Shown: positions 1 to 10,900 of the stretch, piece after piece
Layout: each line of letters opens with the position of its first letter
Numbering within the stretch: position 1 is the stretch's first letter
Source of the DNA: DAOVFN01 sp964484305
GTDB taxonomy: Archaea; Aenigmatarchaeota; Aenigmatarchaeia; QMZP01
DNA length: 64,000 bases
Direction: 5' to 3'
NCBI GenBank assembly: GCA_964484305.1
Contig: CAZAEI010000001.1
Location: 62,001 to 126,000 of the forward strand
Notes under the pieces: generated by a model
Told to the model about the DNA's origin: nothing
Database searches by the model: none
What the model saw: only the letters and a program-made list of their open reading frames with translations
Position numbers and translations under genes: made by a program

Positions 1-449
1 CCAGGAAGAGGGGAGCGACCCTGATGCTTGACTTCAGCTTTGATGAGACCGGATGCTTCAGTGGGTTTGAGGGCCTTGCCAGGCACCTGGACATGGTATT
101 CATGAACGAGAGCGAGCTCAAGCGATTCGGCAGGGGTGACCTCAGAAAGTCCCTCGGGGGGGTCTCGGGCCTCGGAATCAGGGATGTCATAGTCAAGCTG
201 GGAAGCAGGGGCTCCCTGTTCTATACAAACGGCATGCTGAAGAAAGAGCCTGCGAGAAGGGTGAAGGTTTTGGATACCACCGGTGCGGGGGATGTCTTCA
301 ATGCCGCCTTTGTCTACGGGTTCATGAGCGGCCTCCTGCCGGAGCAGTGCCTTAGGCTTGGCAACTGGGTGGCTGCATGGAAGGTGGCCCGTACAGGAAT
401 AACCGTGCCGCCAAGGGAAGGTATTTCTGACTTTCTGAGGAAGCTGTAG
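1..449 (+). CDS. PfkB-family carbohydrate kinase, C-terminal part (5' end outside window)
   Basis: The reading frame is open to the left edge (first complete codon at base 3) and ends with TAG at 447-449, so about 148 C-terminal residues are visible of a family that is usually 280-330 residues long. The visible part has the PfkB order: a strand after KRGATL, the MNESELKRF segment typical of the Rossmann-like core, then the family signature DTTGAGDVFNAAF at about bases 276-314. That signature holds the anion hole and the catalytic Asp of ribokinase-like kinases, which phosphorylate sugars or nucleosides with ATP in the cytoplasm. The substrate cannot be told, because the sugar-binding N-terminal half is missing. 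The ATG at 24 is internal, not the start. The gene is tail-to-tail with the ATP-grasp gene, 12 bases away, and has no evident link to the surface genes. Confidence 0.9.
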   Translation, partial: RKRGATLMLDFSFDETGCFSGFEGLARHLDMVFMNESELKRFGRGDLRKSLGGVSGLGIRDVIVKLGSRGSLFYTNGMLKKEPARRVKVLDTTGAGDVFNAAFVYGFMSGLLPEQCLRLGNWVAAWKVARTGITVPPREGISDFLRKL

Positions 450-461
450 TGCTCCTCTGCT

Positions 462-1352
462 TTAGAATGAGAAGATTGTCTTGTTTCTCTCCTCCGATTC
501 TGCCCTTTCCCTCACCATCTGTGAGAACCTTTCTACTATCCATTCATAGTATTCGGGGGGCATGGCCTTCTTCTGGACCTCGGGGAGGTCATTGAAGGCG
601 TCTATCAAAAAGGGGTTTCCGTCGATGTCTATTGACCATTCCAAGGCATTGAAGTCAAGGTCCAGGCTGGAGTTCAGTTTTATGGTCCACTTGGAAAGCT
701 TGTCCACAAGGCCCTCTATCGGCTTCAGGTCAGACCATATATATTCCCCCCCACACCCGGGTCTCGGGTTGTACTTAACAAAAAGAACCTCTCCTTTGCC
801 AACACAGAATACTCGATAGTAATCCTTGTGCTCGATTTTTTCCTGGACCAGGAGCACGTGCTTGCTCTTCAGGGAGTCATAGAGATTCCTGAGCTCGTTC
901 ATGCTGTTCACGAAGTAGACATTCTCCCATGCAAAGCCGTTGTGGGGCTTGAGGACGCACGGGAACCCTATCTCCTTCCCTACATGCCCCAGGTTCGGCT
1001 CCCTGACGCTGTCGCCTACATCCCACTCATCGTTAATGAGGGGCAGCACCATGGTCCTGGGGTGCGGTATGCCGAGGGCACTGCATATCCTGGTGTCCAC
1101 TATCTTGTTGGTGGCGGTGAAAGAGAACGGGTTGTTTATCACATAGGCCCCGCCAAGGGAAAGGCTCTTCACGGCCTCCAAGAGAAAGGGGTGGTTGTAG
1201 CTCATCCTGTCAACCACAACGCTATAATCCAGATTAGGGGGTATGCTGACCTCCCGGAGGGAGATGAAGTCTGTCTCCAGGTCAGAGAGTTTCGATACAA
1301 TGTCTTTTATGAACTCATCGTCCCTGAGCTCCAGGATTCCTACACTGGCCAT
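462..1352 (-). CDS. ATP-grasp superfamily enzyme (RimK-like ligase)
   Basis: 296 residues. The order of elements is that of an ATP-grasp ligase: an N-terminal Rossmann-like region (about 1-75), a central FPCVLKPHNG segment (130-139) whose Lys135 would contact ATP phosphates, LLVQEKIEHKDYYRVF (167-182) with the hinge Gln-Glu that reads the adenine, and a C-terminal metal-binding strand with Glu238, Asp251 and Asn254 (LEWSID, FLIDAFNDLPE). Such enzymes join a carboxylate to an amine or thiol through an acyl-phosphate. The nearest well-known types are RimK and inositol 1,3,4-trisphosphate kinase-like folds; I cannot assign the substrate. The ATG at 1352 is the first in-frame start after a short AT-rich upstream region. 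Single gene, divergent from the surface operon, so its link to that operon is only positional. Confidence 0.75.
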   Translation of the reverse strand: MASVGILELRDDEFIKDIVSKLSDLETDFISLREVSIPPNLDYSVVVDRMSYNHPFLLEAVKSLSLGGAYVINNPFSFTATNKIVDTRICSALGIPHPRTMVLPLINDEWDVGDSVREPNLGHVGKEIGFPCVLKPHNGFAWENVYFVNSMNELRNLYDSLKSKHVLLVQEKIEHKDYYRVFCVGKGEVLFVKYNPRPGCGGEYIWSDLKPIEGLVDKLSKWTIKLNSSLDLDFNALEWSIDIDGNPFLIDAFNDLPEVQKKAMPPEYYEWIVERFSQMVRERAESEERNKTIFSF

Positions 1353-1604
1353 TGGCGCACCGGATTCTTCTATATTTGATTATGGTTGAGGTCTATTAAA
1401 AGTGCAGGGGGTTAATGCTATCAGAATGCTAAGTGGAATAGCCATGCCGCCTGTGGAGAAGGTCTCGGGCTTTCTGAAGGGGTTTTAGGCCTGTTTCTCT
1501 TTACCTTTAATTGGTTAACTGTTCGAATTGCTTAGTTAACAGAAGCGTTAGTTTTATATGGGGGCTCTGACTAATCATTAATAATCATCATTAATGCTGA
1601 TTAA
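1353..1604. promoter_or_regulatory. Divergent intergenic region with promoter and operator-like dyads
   Basis: About 250 bases with no gene. On the + strand TTTTATAT at 1552-1558 is a TATA-type element about 47 bases before the HTH start. Just upstream lies an exact 7-base inverted repeat, GTTAACT (1514-1520) and AGTTAAC (1534-1540), 13 bases apart. Between the TATA element and the start, 1571-1603 carries several ATTAAT/AATCATTA/GATTAA near-repeats. Both are placed where an archaeal regulator could bind, and the first gene downstream encodes a winged-helix protein, so autoregulation is a reasonable inference. On the minus strand, CTTTTAATA (revcomp of 1393-1401) or CAAATATAG (revcomp of 1371-1379) could serve the ATP-grasp gene; which one is unclear. 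Confidence 0.45.
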
Positions 1605-1832
1605 ATGAAGCGGCAGGATGGCGACATAAAGGGAAGAATTCTTAAGCTTATCTCTAGGAAGCCATATGGTCTGAGCATTGAGGAGATTTCGAGAGAGCTG
1701 AAAATAAACAGGGCCACTACTGTAAAATATCTTGCGTTTCTGGAAGGCCAGGGGCGGATTCTTGTGAGGGAGCTGGGCAAGGCCAAGCTACACTATCCAA
1801 GGACGAGGAGGGTTGAGGCATGGCTGCTCTAG
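1605..1832 (+). CDS. Small winged helix-turn-helix transcriptional regulator
   Basis: 75 residues. Residues 8-21 form a first helix, LSIEEISRELKINRATTVKYLAFLE (about 23-47) is a helix-turn-helix, and GRILVRELGKAKLHYP (50-65) is the beta wing, as in ArsR/MarR-like archaeal wHTH proteins. There is no ligand-binding or dimerisation extension, so it is little more than a DNA-binding domain. The ATG at 1605 follows a TATA-like box at 1552 and dyads at 1514-1540. Its last 13 bases overlap the start of the giant surface protein gene (1820), so the two are almost certainly co-transcribed and translationally coupled. The arrangement suggests that it controls this operon, probably by binding the upstream repeats; that is inference. 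Confidence 0.8.
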   Translation: MKRQDGDIKGRILKLISRKPYGLSIEEISRELKINRATTVKYLAFLEGQGRILVRELGKAKLHYPRTRRVEAWLL

Positions 1833-1975
1833 AGCTTTCCCCCGGAACGGCAACGCCAGGCAGGAGAATGAAGAGCAGCCTCAAGAGCTCAGCCGGCATT
1901 ATAGGTCTGTTATCGCTGATTCTGGCCGTGGGGTGTGTCTGGCTGCTGGTGGTCAATACGGCAGTTTCCCAGAAG
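1820..1975 (+). other. Signal peptide or signal-anchor of the giant protein
   Basis: Residues 15-22 carry Arg, Arg, Lys and Lys; residues 27-48 are an unbroken hydrophobic stretch (GIIGLLSLILAVGCVWLLVV), followed by NTAVSQ, where a signal peptidase could cut. If it is not cut, this is the only membrane anchor of the whole 12,863-residue chain, with a cytoplasmic tail of about 22 residues. Confidence 0.75.
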
Positions 1976-4900
1976 GGTGTCGAGATTGTCACCGATAAGG
2001 AGGCATATAAGCAGGGGGAAGTTGTATCTGCCTTCATATCAGGCCCTGCCAACATCAGCTTCAGCCTGGATATATTCGAGCCGGACAACCAGAGCATATT
2101 CCAGCTAAGGAACGAGAGCCTCAATGAAGAGGGTGAATTCAATCTCTACATCATGGCATATGAGAAACCGGGCATGTATGAAATCATTGTCTGGAACGAG
2201 AACCTTGCATTATCATGCACATTCGATGTGCTGAGACCGGAGGGTATGTGGGGAGTAAATGGCTCTGGGAACCAGACCCCTGAGAATAAGACTTCAGGAG
2301 AGATTAACATCACCCTGGATATGGGTAACCAGACTGATAATGAGACCGGGCAGGAGAACCAGGGTGTTGTGGACATAATTAAACAGGTTCTTGAGATTCC
2401 GGAGAACAGGAGCCTGACTGCTGGAATTCAGGAGACAGTTAACCTCTCTGAAACAGACTCCAATGAGAGTCTTTCTGAGTGTTTCAGGGAAAACGTAACA
2501 GGACCTGTCGATAACGCCTCCCTCGAAGTTAACCTGACCCTGGATGAGTCTGTTGTTCTGAGATCTGAGTCGCTGGAGGAGCTTGTACAGGGCGAGGCTT
2601 TTGTGGGCAGGCCTGTGAGATGGGTGAAGAAGATAATGATGCCTGTACCAAGCAACATAAAGGTAGAGATTCCTGAACATGCATTTAATGTGAGTGTCTC
2701 TAGGGTTGCTGGGGGGATGAGGCAGAGAATTGAGGAGCAGGGACTGAAGAGAGTCCATGATACCCTAGAGCTAGACAATGCCACAGAGGTGGAGGTTGAA
2801 TACTTCACAGAGCCGCCACAAGTCATGGAAGACGTCATCTCACAATACAGGAAGAGGATAACAGTCTATTCTGACATGCACTATGAAAACGTCCTGGCCT
2901 GGACAGAGATAGAGGAATTCCCTGAGGACAGTATCAGCCTTTACTGGTTCAGAGACGGGGAGAGGGAGCTTGTCGGAAGTGTCGATTACATCGACAGCAA
3001 CGGAAACGGTATGATAGACAGGCTGGAATGGGTTGTTCCGCACCTGAGCAACCAGACATATGAGGTGGATATAGCCATACTCAACGTCCAGAGCTATCCT
3101 TCACTCTACGGCAACTGGACCGTGATGTTCAGCACGACCGGGCAAGCGAACCTGACCATCACTGCTGTTAACGGGACGTCATGGAGCGATTCAGTTGGGG
3201 ATAATGAGATGATGTTCCTTGAAATCAGGTGTGGTGATGAGGTTCTCGAATATGAGTGGATAGACAACGGCCCCTACAACTCATCCGTATTCATCGAGGA
3301 TTATTCCTGCAATGAAACGGGCCATGAAACCAGCATGGTCCTAGATGCAGGCAAGCACATGCTAGAGTTCAGGTTCGGAAACCTTGTTGGATATGCCTAC
3401 AACTCCCTGGGAAGCCCCGTGTTCGAGACATATTCGGAGGCAGGATCGCCCGGCAATGTGTATTCGGTTGACGTCGACCCGCCATCCGGGACAGAAGGGG
3501 GTGACCTGCTTCTGGCTGTCTTCACCCACGACAGCACATCAGGAACGCTCAGCTCTCCTGGCGACTGGACTGACCTCATGAGCAGCACCAGCACAGACGG
3601 CAGCACCTTCCTCATATCATACAAGGTAGCAGGCAGCGACGAAACCGGACCCTACACGTTCTCGAGCACTGACACCGACCAGCTTGCAGTTGGTGTGGCA
3701 AGGTTCAGCAACGTCGATCCCAGCAACCCCATAAACTGCCAGTCCAGCGTAAGCATAGGGAACAGCAATGCCCCGCAGGCCCTGGCATGCACGACTAACA
3801 TGGACGAAACCCTCGTTGTCAGGATGATGGCCGCGGACGATGACGACTACGGCACCCCGGGCAACTATCCCGGGGGGCACACGGGCGCGTTCACCGTGCA
3901 GTCGACAGGGAGTTCTGGTGAAACCCACTGCGCAATGGCATATACGGATCAGGCCCTGGCCGGCTCGACAGGGACAGCATCATTCAGCATGAGCGCAAGA
4001 GAGCAGTGGGGAACGCTCACCGTCGCCCTGACTCCCATAGACGTAACGCCGCCGAACATAACAGACGCCCGGTTCGAGCAGACCCTGGTCATCATGAACG
4101 ATGCGATCCTGTTCAACGTCAGCGTGGATGACAACAAGTCAAGCGTGGACAAGGTCATCGCAACCTTCAGATATCCCAACGACACAAGGGTTAACGTGAC
4201 CATGAATCATGACAGCGGGCCCCAGCCCCCCTGGGATTCCACTGACATGGAAAGCAAGGAGCGTCAGGCAAAGGCAATGGATTCCACCATGGCCGAGGCC
4301 AACTACGATTTCAGCACGGGTGGGGGAACCGACAAGTTCGGCTGGAGCCACAACAACGTCGATGCAGGAGAGAGCGTGCCTCCCTTCCAGTCAATAAGCC
4401 CATGGAACTACGTCTACACCCAGATGTACAGCGAGGCAGGCTATGCCGCCCTTGGTAGCATGGACCAGAGCTTTTATGCCTGCATTGACCCAGGCTTCGG
4501 GGATTATTCTGTTCTTGCGCTCGACTTCATTGGCATTGCAGAAGACCCCTCGGACATCAATGAAATCAACATCTCGTGGATTGGATACAGGCAGACATCG
4601 AACTACATGAAGGTGATGCTCAGAAACCAGACAGAGGGGAGCTGGGATTACACGGAATGGGATATAACCTCAACCTCCTCGCCAGGAGAGTACCATGAAT
4701 GGGTTCTGAGCGGTGAGGATTTCGAGAAGTATGTCGTGGATGGAAGGCTTCTCATGATGCTCACTGTTGATGACGAGACCAACCAGCAGTTCTGGACGGA
4801 TTTCGTGAACCTCAATGTAAGCTACGGGAAGCCCGGGGTGGATGATGACGGCAACTCCTCGTGGAGGGAATATTCGTTCACGAGCGCGGACGATTTTGAC

Positions 4901-7900
4901 AAGATTACCGCAATCGAAATCCAGACCGAGGTGAGCTACTATGACCCGAGGGGCTCATACACCGGGGGAAGCAGCCTCCCTGACCTGGAGGTGCAGGCAT
5001 GGGACGGAGACAGCTATGAGCCGGTGTTTCTCTATGACATCAGCAGCTTGATGGGGGACGAGACCTACAACACCACAGATACCAATTTCACGGAGAACAT
5101 CACGGATTCTGCCATAATGGATGCCTGGGAAACTGCAGACAACAGGAGGATAAGAATCAGGGGAGTCTACATGGACATGAACGGCGGCTACAACGACACC
5201 ATGAACTGGACAGGTGTGTGGGCAACGATACACTACGAGAACACGAGCGGCTACTTCCTCTACAACTGGGCTGATACAGCATCACTCGGGATATACAACG
5301 TCACGGACATCTATGCCAATGACACCTACAACAACGTAAACCACACGACCTACACTGACCTATATTTCGAGGTCGTGACTGCGCCACCAATATGGAGAAA
5401 CCAGGGAACTAGTGAAATCGAGGATACCATAGAACTCGGTGATTCAATGACACTGTATGCGCAGGGAAGCGATGACTTCGGCCTCTGGGAGGCCATCCTG
5501 GCAACGGATGAGAGCGGGGAGTGGGTAAACCACTCTGGCGTCTACGGCTCGCCAATGAATCTGGGCAATGTCACTGACTGGGTCTGGTCAAACTTCACCT
5601 GGAATAACGCATCCTTCCCGACAGGAGCAACGATTTCATGGAGGATATGGTACAAGGACAACACCTCGAACTGGAACGCCACCAACATCCTGACCTTCGA
5701 CATTGTTGATACGACCCCGCCTGGCTATCAGTATGACTCGGACAACTCATCCGGCGCTGCATCAGAGAAGGATACTGTATCGGCATCGGCTTACTGGAGC
5801 GATGTGGGTGATTTGGACTATGCAATTTTGAGGAGCAATGAGAGTGGAGGCTGGGTTAACACGAGCTATTACGGGTTTGGCGAAAATCCGGAGTATTCCA
5901 ACTTCAGCATTGACACTACAGGGCATCCTGATGAAACCATATGCTGGGTTATCTGGGCCAATGACACGAGTGGGAATTTGAATGATTCGATGAGTCAGCA
6001 CTGCTTTGATGTGAGGGACACTGCTCCGCCGGAATATGAATGTGATTCGGATGATTCGGGCGGGAGCGTGGATGAGGAAGTGAATGTAAAGGCATCTGCA
6101 TACTGGGATGACAGCCTGGATCTGGATTATGCGATATTGAGGAGCAACGAGACAAGTAGCTGGTTGAACACGAGCGAGTATGATTTCTTTTTGACGCCTG
6201 ATTATTCCAACTTCACTATCGGCACTTCAGGTCATCCCGGGGAAACTATATGCTGGGTTATCTGGGCCAACGACACTTCGGGGAACCTGAATGATTCAAT
6301 GAGTCAGCATTGCTTTGATGTCAATGATGTAAGTCCGCCTACTTATATGTATGACCAGGATGACTCTGGTGGGGCAGTGGATGACGGGGAAACCGTTGGG
6401 GTATCTGCATACTGGGATGACAACCTCGAGCTGGAAACTGCCATGTTGAGGAGCAACGAGACCGGGGGCTGGGTGAACACTAGCGGGTATGAGTTCACGG
6501 GGACCCCTCAGTATTCGAACTTCAGCATTGACAGCAGCGATCATCCTGGGGAGACAATCTGCTGGGTTATCTGGGCCAATGACACCAGCGGGAATTTGAA
6601 TGAGAGCATGGAGCAGCACTGTTTCTTTGTTAATGATATCACGCCGCCTTCCTATCTGTATGATTTGGATAATTCGAGCGGGTCGGTTGATGATGGTGAG
6701 ACTGTCCAGGCTTCGGCGTATTGGGATGATGACGTTGAATTGGACAGCGCTGTGCTGAGGAGTAATGAAACGGGTAGCTGGGTTAACACGAGTTATTATG
6801 GATTTGGTTCAACGCCTGGGTATTCGAACTTCAGTATTGACAACAGTGGTCATCCTGGGGAGACAATCTGCTGGGTTATCTGGGCCAATGATACTTCGAG
6901 TAATTTGAATGTGAGTATGGGTCAGCACTGTTTCGATGTCAGGGATGTGACGCCGCCTACGTATCTCTATGACCAGGATGACAGCGGGGGTCTGGCGACT
7001 GAGGGTCAGGTCGTGCAGGTTTCTGCTTACTGGGATGATGACCTTGAACTGGAGAGTGCTGTGTTGAGGAGTAATGAAACCGGGGGCTGGTTGAACACGA
7101 GCTACTATGGGTTCACTGGTAAGCCTCAGTATTCGAACTTCTCGATTGACAGCAGTGGTCATCCTGGGGAGACAATATGTTGGATCATCTGGGCCAATGA
7201 TACTTCGGGTAATTTGAATGGGAGTATGGGTCAGCATTGCTTCTACGTAAACAAGCCGCCACAGATAAATTCTGCAGAGTTCAATCAGACCACGATAAAC
7301 CAGTACGAGAGCGTGCTGCTCACCGTGAACGTGACTGACCCGGATGGTGTGAGTATGGTCATAGCAACCTTCCAGTACCCTGATTTGAGCACGGTCAATA
7401 CCACCCTTAGCCAAGATGCAGGGGACAACTATACATACGAGTGGATCGACACGTCGCTTGCAGGGAACTACAACGTCACCATAGTGTATGCGAACGATGG
7501 CTTTGATAGCTGGAATTCCACCATATACACAACTCTGGGATTCGATGTAGTTGGTGATGCACCACCCACTTCCACGCTTAATGTGCCTGATAATGGGAAT
7601 ATAACCAGGACCACCACAACGGTTGTGTTCAACTGCAGCGGATACGATGAAGTCAACCTGATAAACGTGACGCTGTGGGGAGACTGGCTCGGCTGGCACG
7701 CAAACGAGACCAACACCTCAGGCTATGATGATGCTGACTACATGTTCACCAAGACCATACCCGATGGCGACTATGTGTGGAACTGCTATGTTTGTGACTC
7801 TTTGGACCAGTGCTCTTTCGCTCCTGAGAACTACACCTTCAGTGTGAACAGGTATCCCTACTATGAGAACGATGTTGACAACTCGAGTGGGGCAGTGGAT

Positions 7901-10900
7901 GACGGAGAGGCTGTGGGGGCTTCGGCGTACTGGTATGACCCCTACGGTGACCTGGATACCGCTATATTGAGGAGTAATGAAACGGGTTCGTGGGTTAACA
8001 GCAGCTATTACGGGTTCAGTTCGACGCCTGAGTATTCCAACTTCACCATTGACACCACAGGGAATCCGAATGAAACCATCTGCTGGGTCATCTGGGTCAA
8101 TGACACGGTCGGTAACCTGAACTCGAGCATGGGTCAGCACTGCTTCTTTGTTAACGATGTGAATTCACCGCAGTTCAGCAGTGCACAGACCAACCACACC
8201 TCTGTCACAAAGGGGGCCGTCCTGCTGGAGATGACGGTTAATGATGATGTGAGTGTTAACAGCGTGTTGTTCGATATCAATTCAACGAATTACAGCTATT
8301 CCGGGGTGAGTGGTGATGTCTATGAGTATTACTTTGACTGCCAGGTGTTCGGCTCAGGAACGTGGCACTGGAACGCCACTTGGGCTATTGACGGCTCCGG
8401 TAACCAGAACTACACCATGGGTGAGGGCCTTCCCCAGTGGTTTGAATGCGATGCCGATGCCCCATCAGTAGGTGGGGAACAGGTCGATGTGGGCGCCAGC
8501 AACAGCGTGGTAAGGCTCAACCTGACTGTCACTGACAACTTCGGAGTAGACACCGTGGTTTTTGAATTGGATGAGACAGGCGCTGGGTTAGGAGTGAACA
8601 ACTACACCCAGACTGGCAGTTCCGGGGATGAGTGGTATCTTGTTTATGACTGCACCTCTACGGGAACGGTCTACTGGAACGGGGTTTATGCCAATGACAC
8701 TGCAGGGAATTATGACTCAAACCTGAGCGTGGGGCTTTCCTTCTACTGCGACCTGGATGAGCCCGGGTGGTCCGGGCAGGGCCAGAACAGCAGCAACCCG
8801 GTTGCAGGGGAGGATGTCAGCGTGCATGCGTACTGGACAGATAACTATCTGCTGGGAAGCGCCCTGCTCGAGACCAACAGGAGCGGCTCACGGGTGAACG
8901 AGTCGTATCTGAGTCTGAGCGGGGCTGGGGACTGGAGCAACTTCACCGTGGACACCACAGGGCATGACGGGAAAACCGTTGCATGGAGAATATATGCAAA
9001 CGACACCTTCGGGAACCTTAATGCCACGGATGACATGAGCTTTGATGTCAGGCACGCATCGACATCGGGGATTCTCTACCAGAACGAGTCCGCGGACGTG
9101 ACCGGGATAACCCAGACCGATTACAAGCATTACAACATCACGCTGGAATTCAACAACACCGGGAACGAGTTTGCATATTCAGCCAGCCTCTCCCTAAGCC
9201 TGCCAGGCGGCTGGAGCGCCTACCCGGCCGTGCACGAGTGCAGCGATGTCGGGAGCGGCCAGGCCTGCGGGCAGGATTTCAACGTGACCGTGCCTGCAGG
9301 AACAGGGCCTGGTGATTATTACGTGTATGGCTATGCCAACTGGAGCAACCCTGACTCCTCCAAAGGCTCGGCAGAGAACGATACTGTTTTCTCGGTTGAG
9401 TCCAACCCGGTTCTTGAGGTTCCAGAGACCGGGCTGTCAGACACTGTCAGTCACAACAACGAGGAGGTTGTTGGCTCGTTCACTGCCAACTCCACAGGCA
9501 ATGACAACGTTGTTGGTATAGAGTTCAACTGCACTGGCGGGAACCTGAGCTATGACTGGGTTGAGTATGACCCCGTTAACATAACCAATCTCGCTGCTGG
9601 ATATGAGCAGTCTGTAGAGGTAAGCGTGACCGTGCCTGCAGGCCAGGCTCCCGGGGAATACGGCTGCGTGATAAACGTATCTTCAGCGAACGGCGGACAG
9701 GACAGCCTGAACCTCAACACAACAGTTCCCGTTGACGACTCGTGGACGAGGAGTCCGGCAACGTGCTCGAAGTCTGCTGCAGTAAATTCGACAGGAACGG
9801 TCTGCCAGGTCGTGATACAAAATACGGGCAACGTACTGCTCAACGTCACGATAGAGCCTGTTGGCATGACCAACTACACCAATGCAAGCAAGAGTATGTT
9901 CCTCGTGGATGCACAGGGTTCGGACTCATTCAACATAAACTACAACACCACCGGAGGGGTTGTAGGGTATGAGAACGTGACCACGTACAACATATCCGTC
10001 AACGGGACGCCCTACTACCAGCTGACCGAGGTTACCCTGATTATAACCCAGGTCCCCTGGTGGAACTCGGAGTGGACCCACAGGAAGCAGATTCTCATAT
10101 CCGAAAGCATGAACGTCGAAAGGGTGAATGACGTCATAATGGTCAACGTGACAGACCTTGACGGGAAAATCAGCAGCTGCGAGAACGAGATAAGGGTTAT
10201 CTCGATAGAGACCGGTGAGAACGTGGAGGTAACGAGGCAGATACTTGACGGTGATGATTCGAGCTGGTGTTATGTTGTCTTCCTGGGCAACGTCTCGGCC
10301 AGCGCGAGTGATGAGAAGCAATATTATGTTTATTATAATAACTCCCAGGCCAGCGCACCCAGCTATGCAGACCCAATGGATTCTTACACTGACTCCGGCG
10401 GTTGGTATATGTTCAGCGGCCTGATAGAGTGGAACTATTCCTGGTCAGGCGGCAGGGGCGGCGGGCCGATGAGGTCAAGGATAACCACCCCTGAGGGGCA
10501 GGAGGTGCTGAGTTCAACCACCTATGACGATGACAGCTTCCAGAACACGGACACCTTCATATCATTCACCACGGATGTGGACGGGCCCGTGTTCAAGCAG
10601 TTCACCCTCACGTCAAGCCTGAGGGGCACCCAGGTCATGAAGGTTTACGCATACCAGAACTGGTATGAGATAAACAACACGTACACATGCGCATCGGGCT
10701 GCGGTGATTACCACATTGTCGGCATAGGTGGGACAGACACCACGGGGAGGGGCTGGTATGATTTCTCTTCAACGACCGGGACTGGAGAGCAGACGGCAAC
10801 GAACTTCTTCTTCGTGGATGACGGGGCGAACAACTGGGGTGTCGGCGTTGCAGTGAGCGGTGTGCCTGACCAGCCGTTTGACTCGGGAACTGCAAGCGAC

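Noticed and set aside
1426..1488. A 20-codon frame (MLSGIAMPP...) ahead of the regulator gene
   Set aside because: No ribosome site, no promoter at proper distance, and composition like the surrounding spacer; too little evidence for a gene.
1890..1960. AVGC in the signal region as a lipoprotein box
   Set aside because: The residue before the usual A/S-G is not Leu/Val/Ile and the Cys lies in the middle of the hydrophobic core, so lipid attachment is unlikely.
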